DNA of 64,000 bases from Macrosoma leucophasiata (GCA_036365455.1 JAWQUS010000023.1:186001-250000); one strand, 5' to 3'. Positions 10,301-25,300 are shown, counted from the stretch's first letter. The notes: generated from the sequence alone by a model not told the origin. Numbers and translations are program-made.

Positions 10301-13300
10301 GGTGCGGCACCGTGCGCCCGTACACCTGGCACACACACATACTCGTACAATAACGAACCCTTCGTTTCTGTTCTCTATTCATTAAAATTTACTTAAATGA
10401 ATAACAACATGGAACTAAATTATGTATTTTAATATTACTATTTAATGAAAAAGTTATACAATCTGGAAGTGGCGCTCGCAAGAAAAATTTCGATTCATGC
10501 GTATGATCTGGAACGAATGCGACTTAGACCACCAGCTGCACGCCTTGGTATTGTGGTTCATTGGCCACACTCACCTCCACGAGCCAGGGGCCCTGGGGCC
10601 CGGACTGGAAGAGCACCTCGCGGCCACACTTACCTCCACGAGCCAGGGGTCCTGGGGCCCGGCCTGGAAGAGCACCTCGCGGCCACACTCACCTCCACGA
10701 GCCAGGGGTCCTGGGGCCCGGTCTGGAAGAGCACCTCGCGGCCACACTCACCTCCACGAGCCAGGGGTCCTGGGGCCCGGCCTGGAAGAGCACCTCGCGG
10801 CCACACTCACCTCCACGAGCCAGGGGTCCTGGGGCCCGGCCTGGAAGAGCACCTCGCGGCCACACTCACCTCCAAGAGACATGGGTCCTGGGGCCCGGCC
10901 TGGAAGAGCACCTCGCGGCCACACTCACCTCCACGAGCCAGGGGTCCTGGGGCCCGGCCTGAAAGAGCACCTCGTGGCCACACTCACCTCCACGAGCCAG
11001 GGGTCCTGGGGCCCGGCCTGGAAGAGCACCTCGCGGCCACACTCACCTCCACGAGACATGGGTCCTGGGGCCCGGCCTGGAAGAGCACCTCGCGGCCACA
11101 CTCACCTCCACGAGCCAGGGGTCCTGGGGCCCGGCCTGGAAGAGCACCTGGCGGCTACACTCACCTCCACGAGCCAGGGGTCCTGGGGCCCGGCCTGGAA
11201 GAGCACCTCGCGGCCTCCCGCGCCGCACGCCTCGATGTTGATGAACGTGCGCACCTGCTTACCCCATCTATAAACAAACAACTACACATTACATATAATA
11301 CATGCCCACAATATCGACCGTCAGATGCCAGAACAGAATCGCTTGAGAACTAAAGGCAAAAAAATTAAGACATGTCTATTAGAATTGAAGTTTTCAAAAG
11401 CATATATATTTTCGCCACCCGGAAATTAATTTTAATTTATTTGCTAGTTACATGGTTACATTATAAGGTCTTAAAATTAAATTTTATGAGCTAAATACAG
11501 GTAACACAGGCCTGCAGGACGTCCTCCCGGGGCGCGGGGCACGAACCTGTGTTGTGTGATGAAGGCGTGCGAGGCCTGCAGGACGTCCTCCCGGGGCGCG
11601 GGGCGCGGGGCACGCACCTGTGTTGTGTGATGAAGGCGTGCGAGGCCTGCAGGACGTCCTCCCGGGGCGCGGGGCGCGGGGCGCGGGGCACGCACCTGTG
11701 TTGTGTGATGAAGGCGTGCGAGGCCTGCAGGACGTCCTCCCGGGGCGCGGGGCGCGGGGCGCGGGGCACGCACCTGTGTTGTGTGATGAAGGCGTGCGAG
11801 GCCTGCAGGACGTCCTCCCGGGGCGCGGGGCGCGGGGCACGCACCTGTGTTGTGTGATGAAGGCGTGCGAGGCCTGCAGGACGTCCTCCCGGGGCGCGGG
11901 GCGCGGGGCACGCACCTGTGTTGTGTGATGAAGGCGTGCGAGGCCTGCAGGACGTCCTCCCGGGGCGCGGGGCGCGGGGCACGCACCTGTTGTGTGATGA
12001 AGGCGTGCGAGGCCTGCAGGACGTCCTCCCGGGGCGCGGGGCACGCACCTGTTGTGTGATGAAGGCGTGCGAGGCCTGCAGGACGTCCTCCCGGGGCGCG
12101 GGGCACGCACCTGTTGTGTGATGAAGGCGTGCGAGGCCTGCAGGACGTCCTCCCGGGGCCCGGGGCCGGGGGCGCGGGGCGCGGGGCACGCACCTGTGTT
12201 GTGTGATGAAGGCGTGCGAGGCCTGCAGGACGTCCTCCCGGGGCGCGGGGCGCGGGGCACGCACCTGTGTTGTGTGATGAAGGCGTGCGAGGCCTGCAGG
12301 ACGTCCTCCCGGGGCCCGGGGCCGGGGGCGCGGGGCGCGGGGCACGCACCTGTGTTGTGTGATGAAGGCGTGCGAGGCCTGCAGGACGTCCTCCCGGGGC
12401 GCGGGGCGCGGGGCACGCACCTGTGTTGTGTGATGAAGGCGTGCGAGGCCTGCAGGACGTCCTCCCGGGGCCCGGGGCCGGGGGCGCGGGGCGCGGGGCA
12501 CGCACCTGTGTTGTGTGATGAAGGCGTGCGAGGCCTGCAGGATGTTCTCCTCTGCGCCGTTGAGCAGCGCGATGACGTCGTGGCGCAGCGGGCGGCGGGA
12601 GGCGGCGAGCGCGCGCACCACCTCCAGCACCACGGCGCACCCCGCGCCGTCGTCGCTCGCGCCTGCGCACGATGCCACGTATGGAAAACCGGCGATGTCT
12701 TATCCTTGTGCGGCACTACACATTTCATTCGCGACGGGCGCCACACGCATTTAATATTAACGTTAAATATGGATATTGAGAGAGTAGCTGCTGCAGCTAT
12801 TTATCTATTTAGCACTTATATCTACTACTTGAGTGTGCAGTAGAGTTATTAAAACTAAAACGAAAAGAAGAAGGTGGTGGATGCTCTCAATCGCAACTCT
12901 GATCGAACCGATGCGTCGACAGACGTGTTGACAGACAACGAACGTTCGCGCCGAAACCCTTCGATGCGTGCTACAAAAACCGACAAAATCGGATCTGAGG
13001 CGGACGCGTCTGCTGACGTTAAATACCTTCCACAGACGCACAAATCACCTCCTCTACACGTCGGCGTGCACCTAGTGCCGGCATTACAGATACACGCATC
13101 CACGTGCCAATATTATTCCATTAAAAACAGCGTTTACGTCGTACAGTCCGTCTATTAAAGCAATACCCGTTAGTCCAGCTGTGTGAGAAGACCGTTTGAT
13201 TCGAAGGGTCGCGGGTTCGATCCCCGCACCGGGACAAATGTTTGTACCTATGGCCTACAGATATTTGTTTCGGCTCTGGGTGTTTGTGTATGTGTTGTAT

Positions 13301-16300
13301 GTGTACAACGGCACCCACGACACAGGTTTATACCTACTGTGGGGCTCTGAGTGTAAGCGTATTTTATTTATTTATTTATTTAAATGCTTAAAATGCTTTA
13401 AATAGCCGAATTTGTCGTTATAAAGAGACGGATATACTTTAATACTTACACACGGTCAAAATACCGTTGTACACGTTTGTTAGGTACGATCACGTTACAA
13501 CAGCCCATAAACATCCAACAATAAAAAAAGCAATCTAATTTTTCAGATTATACTAAAAACACAATGTGAAATTTAATGCCAGTCGCACCCAGAAAACTAG
13601 CCCATGCGCTTCACCACTAAGCTACCGAAGTCCCATCCCCATCTATTGCTTAATTATCTACATTTTATTATTAGTGGCAATGGATGTCGTTCACCGGCAC
13701 TAAAGACTACTATCCAGAGAGTTCGGCGGTTTTATTTAAAACTTCCAGAAAATGGAAAAATTCCTACAGAACCATAGATAAAGGATTTCACACCGTTATC
13801 TAATGGGTATTATTAATTAGTGACCTGCTGCCAACAGGTACACCACTGACACTTGTTTACAGTCACTTGTTTAATACCTACCAAAGCAAGAACATCAGTC
13901 AGAATTGCACGAGGTAATAATACTAATACTAATACTCTGTAACTCCAACCATTCATTTTAAAGCCACTTAACAGTACATTGCTGGTTTCATAAAAATATG
14001 GTACTAATCATCAAATAACGCTAAACAGCAATGTACTGCAAAGTGGCTATCGAAATGTCAGCTGACAATGAGATGCATAATATTCCTTCTGGCGGGAGGA
14101 AATTACTCCATTTTTTGGAACTTTCCGAGTGCAACCCTCTCGGAGTTCGATAATGTACCCAATAGAGGTAGGAATTGATAGGATGCACCCATACATGGTG
14201 ATATCAATCTCGCCATCTTACACATGACACAATACGTTACTGGTTAATCGTGAGTGCTTGAATGTATGCTTGAGTGCATGTACCTCTCCCACCAGTCCCA
14301 CCCCTTAGAGGAACACAAGCGAGGCAATATTAAATATTAATCTCACTGAGCACTCCTGATAGTAATGCGACACTGACTGGAATAAATAAGATACCTACGC
14401 GAGCTACGATGCAAGTATCCCATAACGTACGCAATCAATAAGTTGTCTAAGGACACTAGCATTAATGTGATACTTACTGCCTGCATTTTACTGAAAACGA
14501 CATGAATATGAAATAAGAATACAGCTGAAACTGGTAACATTATTCGCACGTCCTCGTCACGTCTCGCTCACACGACGCCGACGCCTCGGGTACACACGAC
14601 GACATTTTTTTTTATGTAATGGGCGTGGCAAACAAGCATGCAGTTCACATTGATGTTAAGTGATGACTGCAGCCTATAGACACCCACATGAAGACCAAGG
14701 TCAAAATGCAGATGCGTTACCACTCCTGAGGCCTAAGGTGTTATGCCTCTGTGCCGGAAATTACAGGGCCGTACATTACCACCTGACCGGAACACGATAG
14801 TGCTGAACACTACCATTTAGCGGCAAGTATATTAGGTAATGCGGTGGTGCCTACGCCCGCGAGCTCCGTCACTGAAGCTCTACCACCAGTAATACCACAT
14901 GCCCACAGACGCCCACAGTGGAAATTTTATTTAAAGGTATCTTATTGAAAACTATATTATTATGCACAGGTTGATTAGCCGTAGAGTGTACCCTGTCTGT
15001 ACACGCCCGCGCCGATTGCGTTCAATTATTGCAATTCCCGCGGCGACGGTTATTACTGCAATGCCAATTACCTAGACTACTTGGAATTGATCTCGCTTTC
15101 AATACTAGATACCTACATATTTCCATAACGATCGACTACGTTTTTATTAAAGAGTGACATTTCAAACAATGTCAGCTATTTCAATCGATAGGAAGTACTT
15201 TTTATGCACCAATTTAATAATGAGAAAATCTTTATCATTTTCTTTTATGTTCAAAACTTTTTCGTGATAAGTGACCGTTAAATTATACAAATAACACTGC
15301 TCCAATAGTACAGTTCCAGGGTGTAGCAACTACTGCATCACCTTCTCCGTTCACCGCTAAATAGGTGGTTGTAGCAGCGCCACTGTGTTCCGGGTCACCT
15401 GGGTCATGCCGGGTACATGGTCATGCACGGTCACTTTTTGAAATAGAACCAAAAGATCGTAGGAAATGACCTTTGTGTCTATATTAGCCATTTCTCAGTC
15501 CACTCATGGACGCAGGCTTCTTCACTCTTCTCTTCTGCTCCTGATCTTCAGCTGCCGTCACCCAATCTCGTCCTGCGTGACATATGGGACGTCTTTCTTT
15601 TTCATTTTTTCATTAGTGGTCTTTCACGAAGCCTGGTGTGTATGTGTGCTCGGGGCTCAGGACGTTTATATTCTACAGATTTGTATTTGACAAGCCTTAT
15701 GGGTGCGTATAGATAGGTCAGGCTGTAAGAAACGATACATCGACTCATCTGCTACTAAATGATGGCGATATACCTAATTGTGTAATTAGCGATAGTCGTG
15801 TAAATTGCCCTCGTTTAGAATATCTCACCTGTCCTTCATTGCCAAATTACCTTCGATAGCACTTATGTTTTTATGCCCGTTTGATAACAGCCAAAGCTAA
15901 AGAAATTAATGCATGATGCAAGATCCGTATAATATACACAGGACAAAATGTCCGGCATCAGAAGGTACCCAGTACATAAACAACAATAATTAATTTGTAT
16001 AATAAAACAGTGCGAATGGGGATGGTTGCAGATGCCCAGGAAGACCAAGACTGACCTACCATGACCAAATGGGTCGAGTACTGTCTGAGGGTGGAGTCAA
16101 AAATCATAGGAATCCGCGTGCGTATACATTTTGTGCAACAGAATGAGGAATGTAGAAGCGCGGGCGGTGTGTCAGGATCGAGGTATCTGACGCTCTACAC
16201 TCTCTGCCTACCCCGTGAAGGAGTTGGCGTGAAGATACATACATACATAAAATAAGTGTATAATCTATACATCTATACAAATAAATAAAATTGGAGTGTC

Positions 16301-19300
16301 TGTTTGTAATATAAAAATTACCGCTTTTTACTAAATGCATATGTATGTACACACGGTACATATGCCAAAACAACATTATTTACAATTTTTGTCTGTCTGT
16401 CTGTTTGGCGGAGCCAATCTTGGGAACGGCTGAACCGATTTTGACGGGACTTTCACTGGCAGATAGCTTATGTAATAAGGAGTAACTACTTTTATACTAG
16501 CTGCGCCCACGACTTCGACCGTTTGAATACTGAACAATAATAAATTCTCACGGGGGCAAAGTCGCGGGCACAGCTAGTAATGGCTAGTATATAATATAAA
16601 TGTAACTGCCTCCGTAGCCTAGTGGTAGCAGGCCACTGCTACTACGCTGAGGTCCTGGGTTCGATTCCCGGGTCGTGGGTTATCAGAGATAATGGCGTAA
16701 AGTTCTTTATCTCTGGTTCTATTGGGAATTTTACCTTTTCTGGGAAAATTCCCAAATTTCCCAGTACCTCGAAGTTTGGTAATGTGCCCAGAGATGTCAA
16801 CAGGCTCGCCACCTGTCGCCACATGGGCCAAAATGGGGCTGCGGCGGATAAAATTTTAGAATCAGTTAGCTACCGTGGGTGAATCCCAAACAAAGTTACC
16901 GATCAAGGAACGGAGGAAGATTCCGCAACACGTATAAAGCCTAATACCACAAAATAAAAAGGTACAGAAGTCAATCTACAAACAAAGCGCGCTCGAGCAA
17001 CGCACACATAGACACCGCTCAACGACACGGTATCTCGGTCGGATTCAGTCGACAACGTGCCCGACCGCCATTTTGTAAGGATAATTTTTTTTTGTTTGTA
17101 TAGATATTGTGTTGTCTTTAATCTCATTTGGTAGGTTTAATTTAATTCTAAAACACATAGGACAAAATAAATTGGGTAAATAGTGTATGCTGTTTAGAAG
17201 TTATCAGGAATTTTCCATTGTAGAAATCGTGAAATGTACAATTTTGTATATTGTTTTTGTTGTGTAAGTTTTTTGTATTGTAATAGTAGGTATTGTAGGA
17301 TAAGGTTCGAGTGCCACTACCACTGTAGTTTTTTGTGCATAAGCCAATGTTAACAACCCTAGCGCGACCGTCGAACGTAGGCATGAAAAGTGAAGTACAT
17401 ACATGAGATCGACTTCATTGACTTCTGAACATTTTAATTCTGTGTTACGCTTTAAAATTACCTTTACAACTGTGAGTGTACAAACGTGTGTACATTTGTT
17501 GTAACCACAAAATACATACACGAAGCATAGTAGCAGATATCCACGGGCCATGCTTCTCCAGTACTGGGACATAAGATCTGGTAGATAGCTTCATCACAGC
17601 TCAAGGTTCTTCTAAGCGTAAAATGTAAATTAAAACCAATGATAACTATCTCATCAACGTTGTTCCCCTAACCACTAATCCACTGGATCTGCATGATGGG
17701 AAACATTTTTGATCCATCCTCACAAAATCGGAGTTAGGTACTACTACTTACATCATGATGAAACAATGTTGCCCGTTACGTGAAACGTTTGCCCCTAATA
17801 TTACGAGAGGTCAATACTAGTTAAAATTAATAAGTGCCCAATAAATATGAGCGGGCGATAAATCTGTAAAATAAACTGTCAATGATGGCGGGCTATCAGG
17901 CCGTCGGGTCGCTCGTGCGCTCTGACTCATACAATATTTACAACAAAAAAAAAGCATTTAATCAATATTTAGGAGTCTGCCCGGAGGTATATATCGGCCC
18001 AGCTACAACATTTTGAAATACATAATACCTATACAACATGCAACGGGAATAATGCACACTACTTTTTACTGGTGGTAGAGCTCCAGTGACGGAGCTCGCG
18101 GGCGTAGGCACCACCGCATTACCTAATATACTTGCCGCTAAATGGTAGTGTTCAGCACTATCGTGTTCCGGTCAGGTGGTAATGTACGGCCCTGTAATTT
18201 CAGGCACAGAGGTCATAACACCTTAGGCCTCAGGAGTGGCAGCGCATCTGCATTTTGACCTCTGGTCATTGTGTGGGTGTCTATAGGCTGCAGTCATCAC
18301 TTAACATCAATGTGAACTGCATGCTTGTTTGCCACTTTTACTACATAAAAAAAAAAAAAACAATCAAACACCTCGATTAGAAAATCGAGTTATAGTCATA
18401 ATACATGAACTGAAATTACATGTTTATGTATTTAATATTTTTTATTTAAAAAATAACTTGTCCTCAATTTGTACGAACAGTATGCACACCCTATGCATAC
18501 TTACCCTACCTCTACCGTTACCTATGGCCACACATAAAACAAGAACCGAAAAAAAGTGCTGTAGCGTAACTTGCGTACCATTTATTTAACACTCACTAGT
18601 AAAAATATTAATTTTTATTTTACACTATTTTATTTTTTAAATTATTATTTATAATAAAAAGCACGTCTCAACGAGTTCTAATCAACTTGTTAAGACTAGC
18701 ATTTTATTTTGGATAGACGTTAGTCGCTTTTTCGTTTGTATTGACTGTTCACCAAATGGGTGACCATAATTTCCTTAATTTGAATTAACTTTGGGACAAA
18801 ATATTACCTATATCAAAAATGTCTGAAATCGATTCGGTTATCGATTCTGAACTAACTCGTTTCGGGTTGTACATTCAATCCTGTCACACGTTGTATATGT
18901 AGGTATAATAAAAGATCGATTTATTTATTTATCACTGCCATTAGTAATATATGGATTCTGGAGGTCCACCAGTACCTAATGGAGGTGCAAGCATTTTTCC
19001 CCTATCACGCTTACATTGTTATCAATCAAACAGCTTCTAACACGCTGCACCGCATGGTACGATACATTAAACGTAACTTTACGCATGTAATCCCCGAAAT
19101 AGTAGGTAGGATGATAAGTAACACAAACGATTCGCCAGTTACATTTTGTACTTTGTACCTAATAAGTAAGGAGCTTATTGATATCGCCGGACACATTACC
19201 AACTTCGAAGCACTGCACTCGGAAACTAACCTCTCCGACCCGGGGATCGAACCCAGGACCCCAGTGTAGCAGTAGTGGCTTGCAAGTCTAGACTACTGGG

Positions 19301-22300
19301 GCAGTTCGCATCGCAGTTACAAAATAAACATTTGAGTTCTATCCGCACCGCACTACGGCAATTTTTGTGCATCGAGCTAGAGGCGACGATAAGAGGCAGT
19401 TCAATGCGAAGTGGTAGAGTGGCGTCGCGTGAACAAGGCCGCCGCGATTCGCCAGCCTCTCTAGAAACGTCCACTTGGCTACAGGCTACAAACTTAGCTT
19501 TTTTGTTCAGCATGGTGTTGCCGAACATTTTTCTAATGTCTTTACAAAAATATCGATAGAACTAATTGACCTTTTATGACAAAAATGAACAAGTAAACGG
19601 TAAGGCGTTTATTAGGGCGAGGGCCTAAAGAACGAAGGCCTGTTATGTATCTGTCTGCAGATGAACTGCATTCTTTGGTGTCTTATTTCATAAAATTACT
19701 GACGCAGTATATACTCAAGCGTTTGCTTTAAATGTAAGATATCATTTGTAAGTTTTTAACATAATACCTTTCTTCTAATGATTCAATTTTGTGAATAAAC
19801 TAGCAGTGCAGCAGTCGGGGCATATCGCGAGATAAAATAAAAGTTTGTAGAAATTTTTATTCATGGTAGAAATATTCCAACTTAGTGTTGTATTTTTGAT
19901 GCCACACAGGCATGTTATCAGTGAATTAGGGCGCCGTATTAGCGTCCCTACCCATACGTGGAGCGGAACTGTAACCTCTAACAATGGCTCTCATTATGAT
20001 CTTATCTTTACTGTATTTGTATATTAACAATGATGACAAACACTGTCCCGGACTGTTCTTTTTATTTTCCGTTATAAGAGTAACACGCATCTGACTTGCA
20101 ATAGAATGATTTAGTGAGTTTATCATTCAGCATCTAACAACAACTAAATGTTCAGTTCAGTTAGTTTTGCAAGTCGCACGTTCAGTAGCAGTATCTTTAC
20201 TGACAGGAGTCATGCAGTCAATCTGTATATTTTTGGTAAAATTATGTTCTCTTTGGTAAAATCTCGTTTTACATACGGCGGACTTGTGTAAATAAAGAAT
20301 ATGATAAAAAATATATAAAGCTTAACCTACGAAATGTGGGATCTAGACTAATTTACCTGCCTCAAGTTCTGTTGGTAACCGCACTCTTGAACTGTAGAAA
20401 CATCATCATAATCAGGCATCAAACATAACATGAATACCTACGGCATAATTATTCACTAGACCGAGTAAATCAATAGCCTGTTACAGTTTCTCGGCGAAGT
20501 TAGAATTGTTTTATAATGTGTATTAAATAGGTATATCAAAACATACAAGTCCCATACGGCAACACAAAAACTTGTGCAAAAAGCAGACGTCAGTAGCAAA
20601 AAAAAAGATAGGCGGGCCAATAACGTGACGATATTATATATTCTCCGCTAACGACCTTTGTTCCGTAGTGGAATGATGATGTGTACAAATCGTATAGTTT
20701 AGATGGCGTAATCGGAAAAGTCACATTGTTATACGGACGGAACTACTTAGGTACCTACATAAAGTTTATACCACTTGTACCACGGATAACCACGAGCGGG
20801 GCTATCGGCGCCGATCGTCACACGGTCGGGTCCTCGGGCTTGCCAATCATGGCTTTTGCCATCTCGTAGCGGCCCTTTTGCGCGGGTCGCGTGTAGGTCG
20901 TCATCGGCGGTGGCCGCCGCCGTGCGCGTTCCGCCCGCCGGGTGAGGGCCCGGGCCGCCCGGGCCGCCCGGTTCAGGTGTCGTCCGGGGTCGGCGAGTGC
21001 GGTGGGTGTATGAGGCGTGTGTGGCTGTGGGGAGTGTCGGGGGTCGTGCGGTGGGGCGGTGGGGCAGTACGTACCGGGGCTGTCGGGCACGGTGTCGAAG
21101 TGGCAGTTGAGCAGCAGCGCGGTGCGGGCGGCGGGGGCGGCGCGGGCGGCGGGGGCGGCGCGGGGAGGCCGCCTGCCGCTGCCGCCGGCGGCCGACACGC
21201 GCGCCACCACGCTCTGCACGCCCGTATACATGTTGCTCATGCCTGAATACATTGCATCCTTTGAAATACCCAAACTGAAAACCAATATCTATGAGCAGCG
21301 ATCGAATCCACTACAAAATATACACACATGTATCTTCAATTGACCGCTCTGAGCCGAACACTATATTAACTACTAGCTGACCCGGCAAACTTCGTATTGC
21401 CTCACGATGAAATTATGTGTCAAGGGTTTGATAGATACGGACTAATTGTATGGAAAAATAACCTTGTGGTTTTTACTATTTCCCGTCAATGTTTTCATAT
21501 TTTCTTACCTTTTAAACCTTCCCCGGACTTCCAAAAATCATTTAAAACCAAAATTAGCCAGATCACACCGATTTGGCTAATTTTGTTCTCGAGTTTTAGC
21601 GAGACTAACGAACAGCAATTAATTTTTATATATAAAGATAGATTCAAAGATTTATTTTCCAAAAGTATGGTAAGTACATGTCAAGTCTTAGAAATTAATA
21701 AAAATTAGCATGCAAATTCAGACTTCATACTGAAGTGCTTTCATTTTTAAAATTGAATTACTCTTGCATTACGGCTTTGTTGAGAAAGATTTGATCGTCT
21801 TGGTCGCGGTATGGTATTTTTATTGATGAATGACGCGGAGAACCCGTAAATGATGATGACAATATGACATGTTGACCGATATTTGATGGGTCAACATTTG
21901 CGTCATGATTTAAGGCATCTCTGAGATGGATGTAGTCATCAGCCCTCAGTCTTTGTTGATTCCGCGAAATATAATTTCATCTTTCCGATATCATTTTCGC
22001 CATCATGTCAACACAATATTGACTAAATAAGTCTCTGTAATAATGTAACGGATTAAAAGAGTTAGTTCTAAACATTAATCTAAATGCAAAAAATTGCATA
22101 CACGAAACAGTTCTATTAGGCGCAGAACCCTGCTGAGGAATAGTCAAATAATAACCGTCTTCACCTGTCACAAACATTACAGGATACTGTAGTGGATCAT
22201 AGGACCGATGTAGCTCCGAAACTATTTTGAGCTGTCCGTCTCTACCGTGTAAGACTATATCCCTGGGACCTTTGTCTTCATCGACCAAGAGAACGGCTAC

Positions 22301-25300
22301 CTCGTTTACAGTAGGAGCATTGTATCTGCCTCTGTGTGCTGTCTGTGGAGTGCGATCAGAATGAATAATTAGCTTTAAATTATGTGATGAGTTAAGTTCT
22401 AAGTTTTGTTTAAAACTTCGTATATACATACACGTTATGATTATTCAAAGTGGTCTGTAATTCGCGAATTAAATCAATTTTTAAGGTTGGTGCGATGCTT
22501 GATAGCAATGATAACTGGTCTGCATCCGAAATAAAATATATTTGCAGGAACTGTGGGTTTTGGTCCGATGATGGTAAAAGGCTACCAATGAGATGATACA
22601 CCTTTCCTTCAATTTTAAAAGTGGGCATAAAATTTCCTTCCCTGATTGCTTTTGCGCCAAACGAAAACATTTGAAAAATACTATTGTATTTACGTTAGGA
22701 AGACACACTTTACCTGAAGCACAACACATACCATTCAGGTTCGTCCTCCCATTTCTTGGCAGAGCAGTTAGAGCAGATCTTATTCATGACTCCGATTTGG
22801 ACGGACGCTTGTTGTGCATAATCAAGCTGCGGATCATATCTGAAAGCCAGTCTGTTCCTGTTAGCTAAAATTCGATTGCGCACTCTATTTGTGGACAACT
22901 GCTGTCTCTCTGCTTGAGCTCTAAGTCGCTGCAAACGCTCGACACTCGACTCTCTTTCGCGCAACTGAGAGGTCCTTATATTTTGTTCATGAAGACGTTG
23001 GGAACGCTCCAGCCTCGACTCTTGAGCGCGTAGCTCAGAGGTTCTCAAGCTTTGTTCGGCAAGACGTTGGGAACGCTCCAGCCTCGACTCTCGTGCACGT
23101 AACTCAGAGGTTCTCTGATTTTGTTGCGCAAGTCGTTGCGAACGTTCGACACTCGACTCTCGTACGCGTACCAGAGAGTTTCTCTGATTTTGTTCAGCAA
23201 GGCGTTGTGAACGTTCTGGTGAAGATTCTCCTATACGACGTATTTTTGCTGCTCGTGCTTGAGAACTATGTTTAGAAAGTTGAGACCTGGCTCTCTTAGG
23301 CATTTTCAAATGTTTAAGAAAATGTTAATAGCGTGTAATATTCTAGCTCTGAAAAGAACTGTTGTTTAGCCCTGAAAAGAGCTGTAGGTTAGCCCTGAAA
23401 GGAACTGTTGGTTAGCCCTGAAAAGAACTGTTGGTTAGCCCTGAAAAGAACTATTGTATAGCTCTGAGAAGGACTGTTGTTTAGCTCTGAGAAGAACTTT
23501 TGCGTAGGTGTAGTTTTAAGAACAAAATCTAAAAAAAATCTCATGAAAATTATTAGCTTCGCGCACGACCGCTGCGTATGGAGCCGACCTCGCGACTGAG
23601 CCGCGCGTGTACCTTACTCATAGATCTAAAAACCCTTCTCCCGCACGCGCACCCCTGGCCTTGGTGACGCCCACTTCGCAACGGGCCGTGCGGCAGAAAT
23701 TGTAATATTTTAATTTCACCACAACTTCAAAACCAAACGTCCAATTTTAATCATTCACAGACCAAATATTATCAACATAAACTGTACTTATTGATGAAAT
23801 AATTTATTTTGATAAGGATTAATAGCATGAGTAAAATAAACGCGTTTAAATGTAGTCCAAAAAAAAATTCAAGATTTTTAAATAAAAATGTGGTAGTTGT
23901 GCCTCACTCGACTTAGATAGGTCCGCGACACTATAGTGTGTCGCGGACTTTTTTGGAGATATTTAGAAGATCTACAATTAATTATAACATTTTATGGTTC
24001 TATCTTTTGTAGTTTAAGCAGCGTACGCAAAATAAGTAACTTCTTTGTTTGATTTTTTTCAGTTTGTGTCCGAAAAATCCAAATATCTTACGGAACCCTA
24101 TTTTTTTCCAAAATAAAATATATCTATGTTACTCGTGGATAATGTAGCTTTCGAATGGTGAAAGAATTTTTAAAATCGGTCCAGTAGTTTTTGAGCCTAT
24201 TCATTACAACCAAACAAACACAGTTTTCCTCTTTATAATATTATATATAATATATATAATATACTTCATAAAATAAAATTTTCATCAGAGCGAGTAAATA
24301 TAGGATTTCGCTAGAATTGTTGGAATACTGTCGCAAAATCGATCACAAAAAAAAATCTACTTGCGAGTGCTAAGTCGCGACTTATGGTGAGATTCACAGA
24401 CCGCACTACGACTTTACTTTGAGAAAAGTATGCTTAGAACTGTCAGAAATGTATGGGTTTTGACAGTTCGAAGCGTACTTTGCTCGAAAGTAAAGTCGTA
24501 GTGCGGTCTGTGAATCTCGACCTTAGTCCTTGTAAAAGTGTGTAGAAACAAGGACGTAGGTTACCGTCGAAGAAGGAGAGCGTGAAGGCGCCGCTGGCCT
24601 TCTGCACGTCGATTTCGAGGCGGTTGTGGGGCGAGGCGGCCGCCGCGATGCCCTTGAGCGCCTGCACCAGCACCGACACCGCCGCCACCTCGTTCTCGTA
24701 GCTGCCCGCCACCTGCACACGTGCACACGTGCTCCATCTTCACGAGGGATTCCACGTAAAGAGAACCATGCCAATTGGCTTCCGATCCGAATCATACTCG
24801 AACAACGGCATTTCTTAATAAATAACAAAAGTTGATAAATAAGCTCTTACTATTGGTAGAGCTCAAGTCTCGAGGGCATAGACATCGCTGCATCTGATTC
24901 AGTGCCGGATAAAGCCGGTGCGGGGCCCGGAGCAAATTTGACCATGGGGTCCTAGAGTTACATTGCCTACTGATGTAAATAAAACAGAACAATTACGAAA
25001 AGGAATCAAAAACAATATTAGGGGATTCCCCCTGTAAGTATTATAGTATTACCAACTTGCAACCTAATATACCTATATAATTACAGTGTGGCCAACGGTC
25101 ACTTTGAGAATAGCTAAGGTGTATTACATAGGTATTTTACATATTTGTGGCACAGGCGCGGGGCCCGTAGCATTTGCTACCACCGGCACTGATTAGATTA
25201 CCCCATCTATCAGATAGTGTTCTGTATGTATACATATATCTCTGTGAAGATATCTGGCGCTGGTACGGCGTGCTATGGCATGCGAGATGCGAGACTGGGA

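Larger units (their letters stand above)
21373..24255 (-). mobile_element. Internally deleted autonomous-type Helitron
   Basis: On the minus strand it begins near TATAATATTATAAAGAGGAA (about 24250) and ends at 21373 with the hairpin GGCAATACGAAGTTTGCC followed by GGGTCAGCTAG|T, the canonical Helitron 3' terminus. It carries a Helitron_like_N coding region but no helicase. It lies in the Ermp1 intron between exons C and B. Confidence 0.8.

Noticed and set aside
11477..12746. Three overlapping ~400-codon minus-strand frames
   Set aside because: They read through the Ermp1 exon D array. Only 12506-12662 has the M28 sequence with an acceptor and matching phase.
12874..13158. 94-codon plus-strand open frame
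   Set aside because: No recognisable domain, no splice or promoter context, lies inside an Ermp1 intron on the opposite strand.
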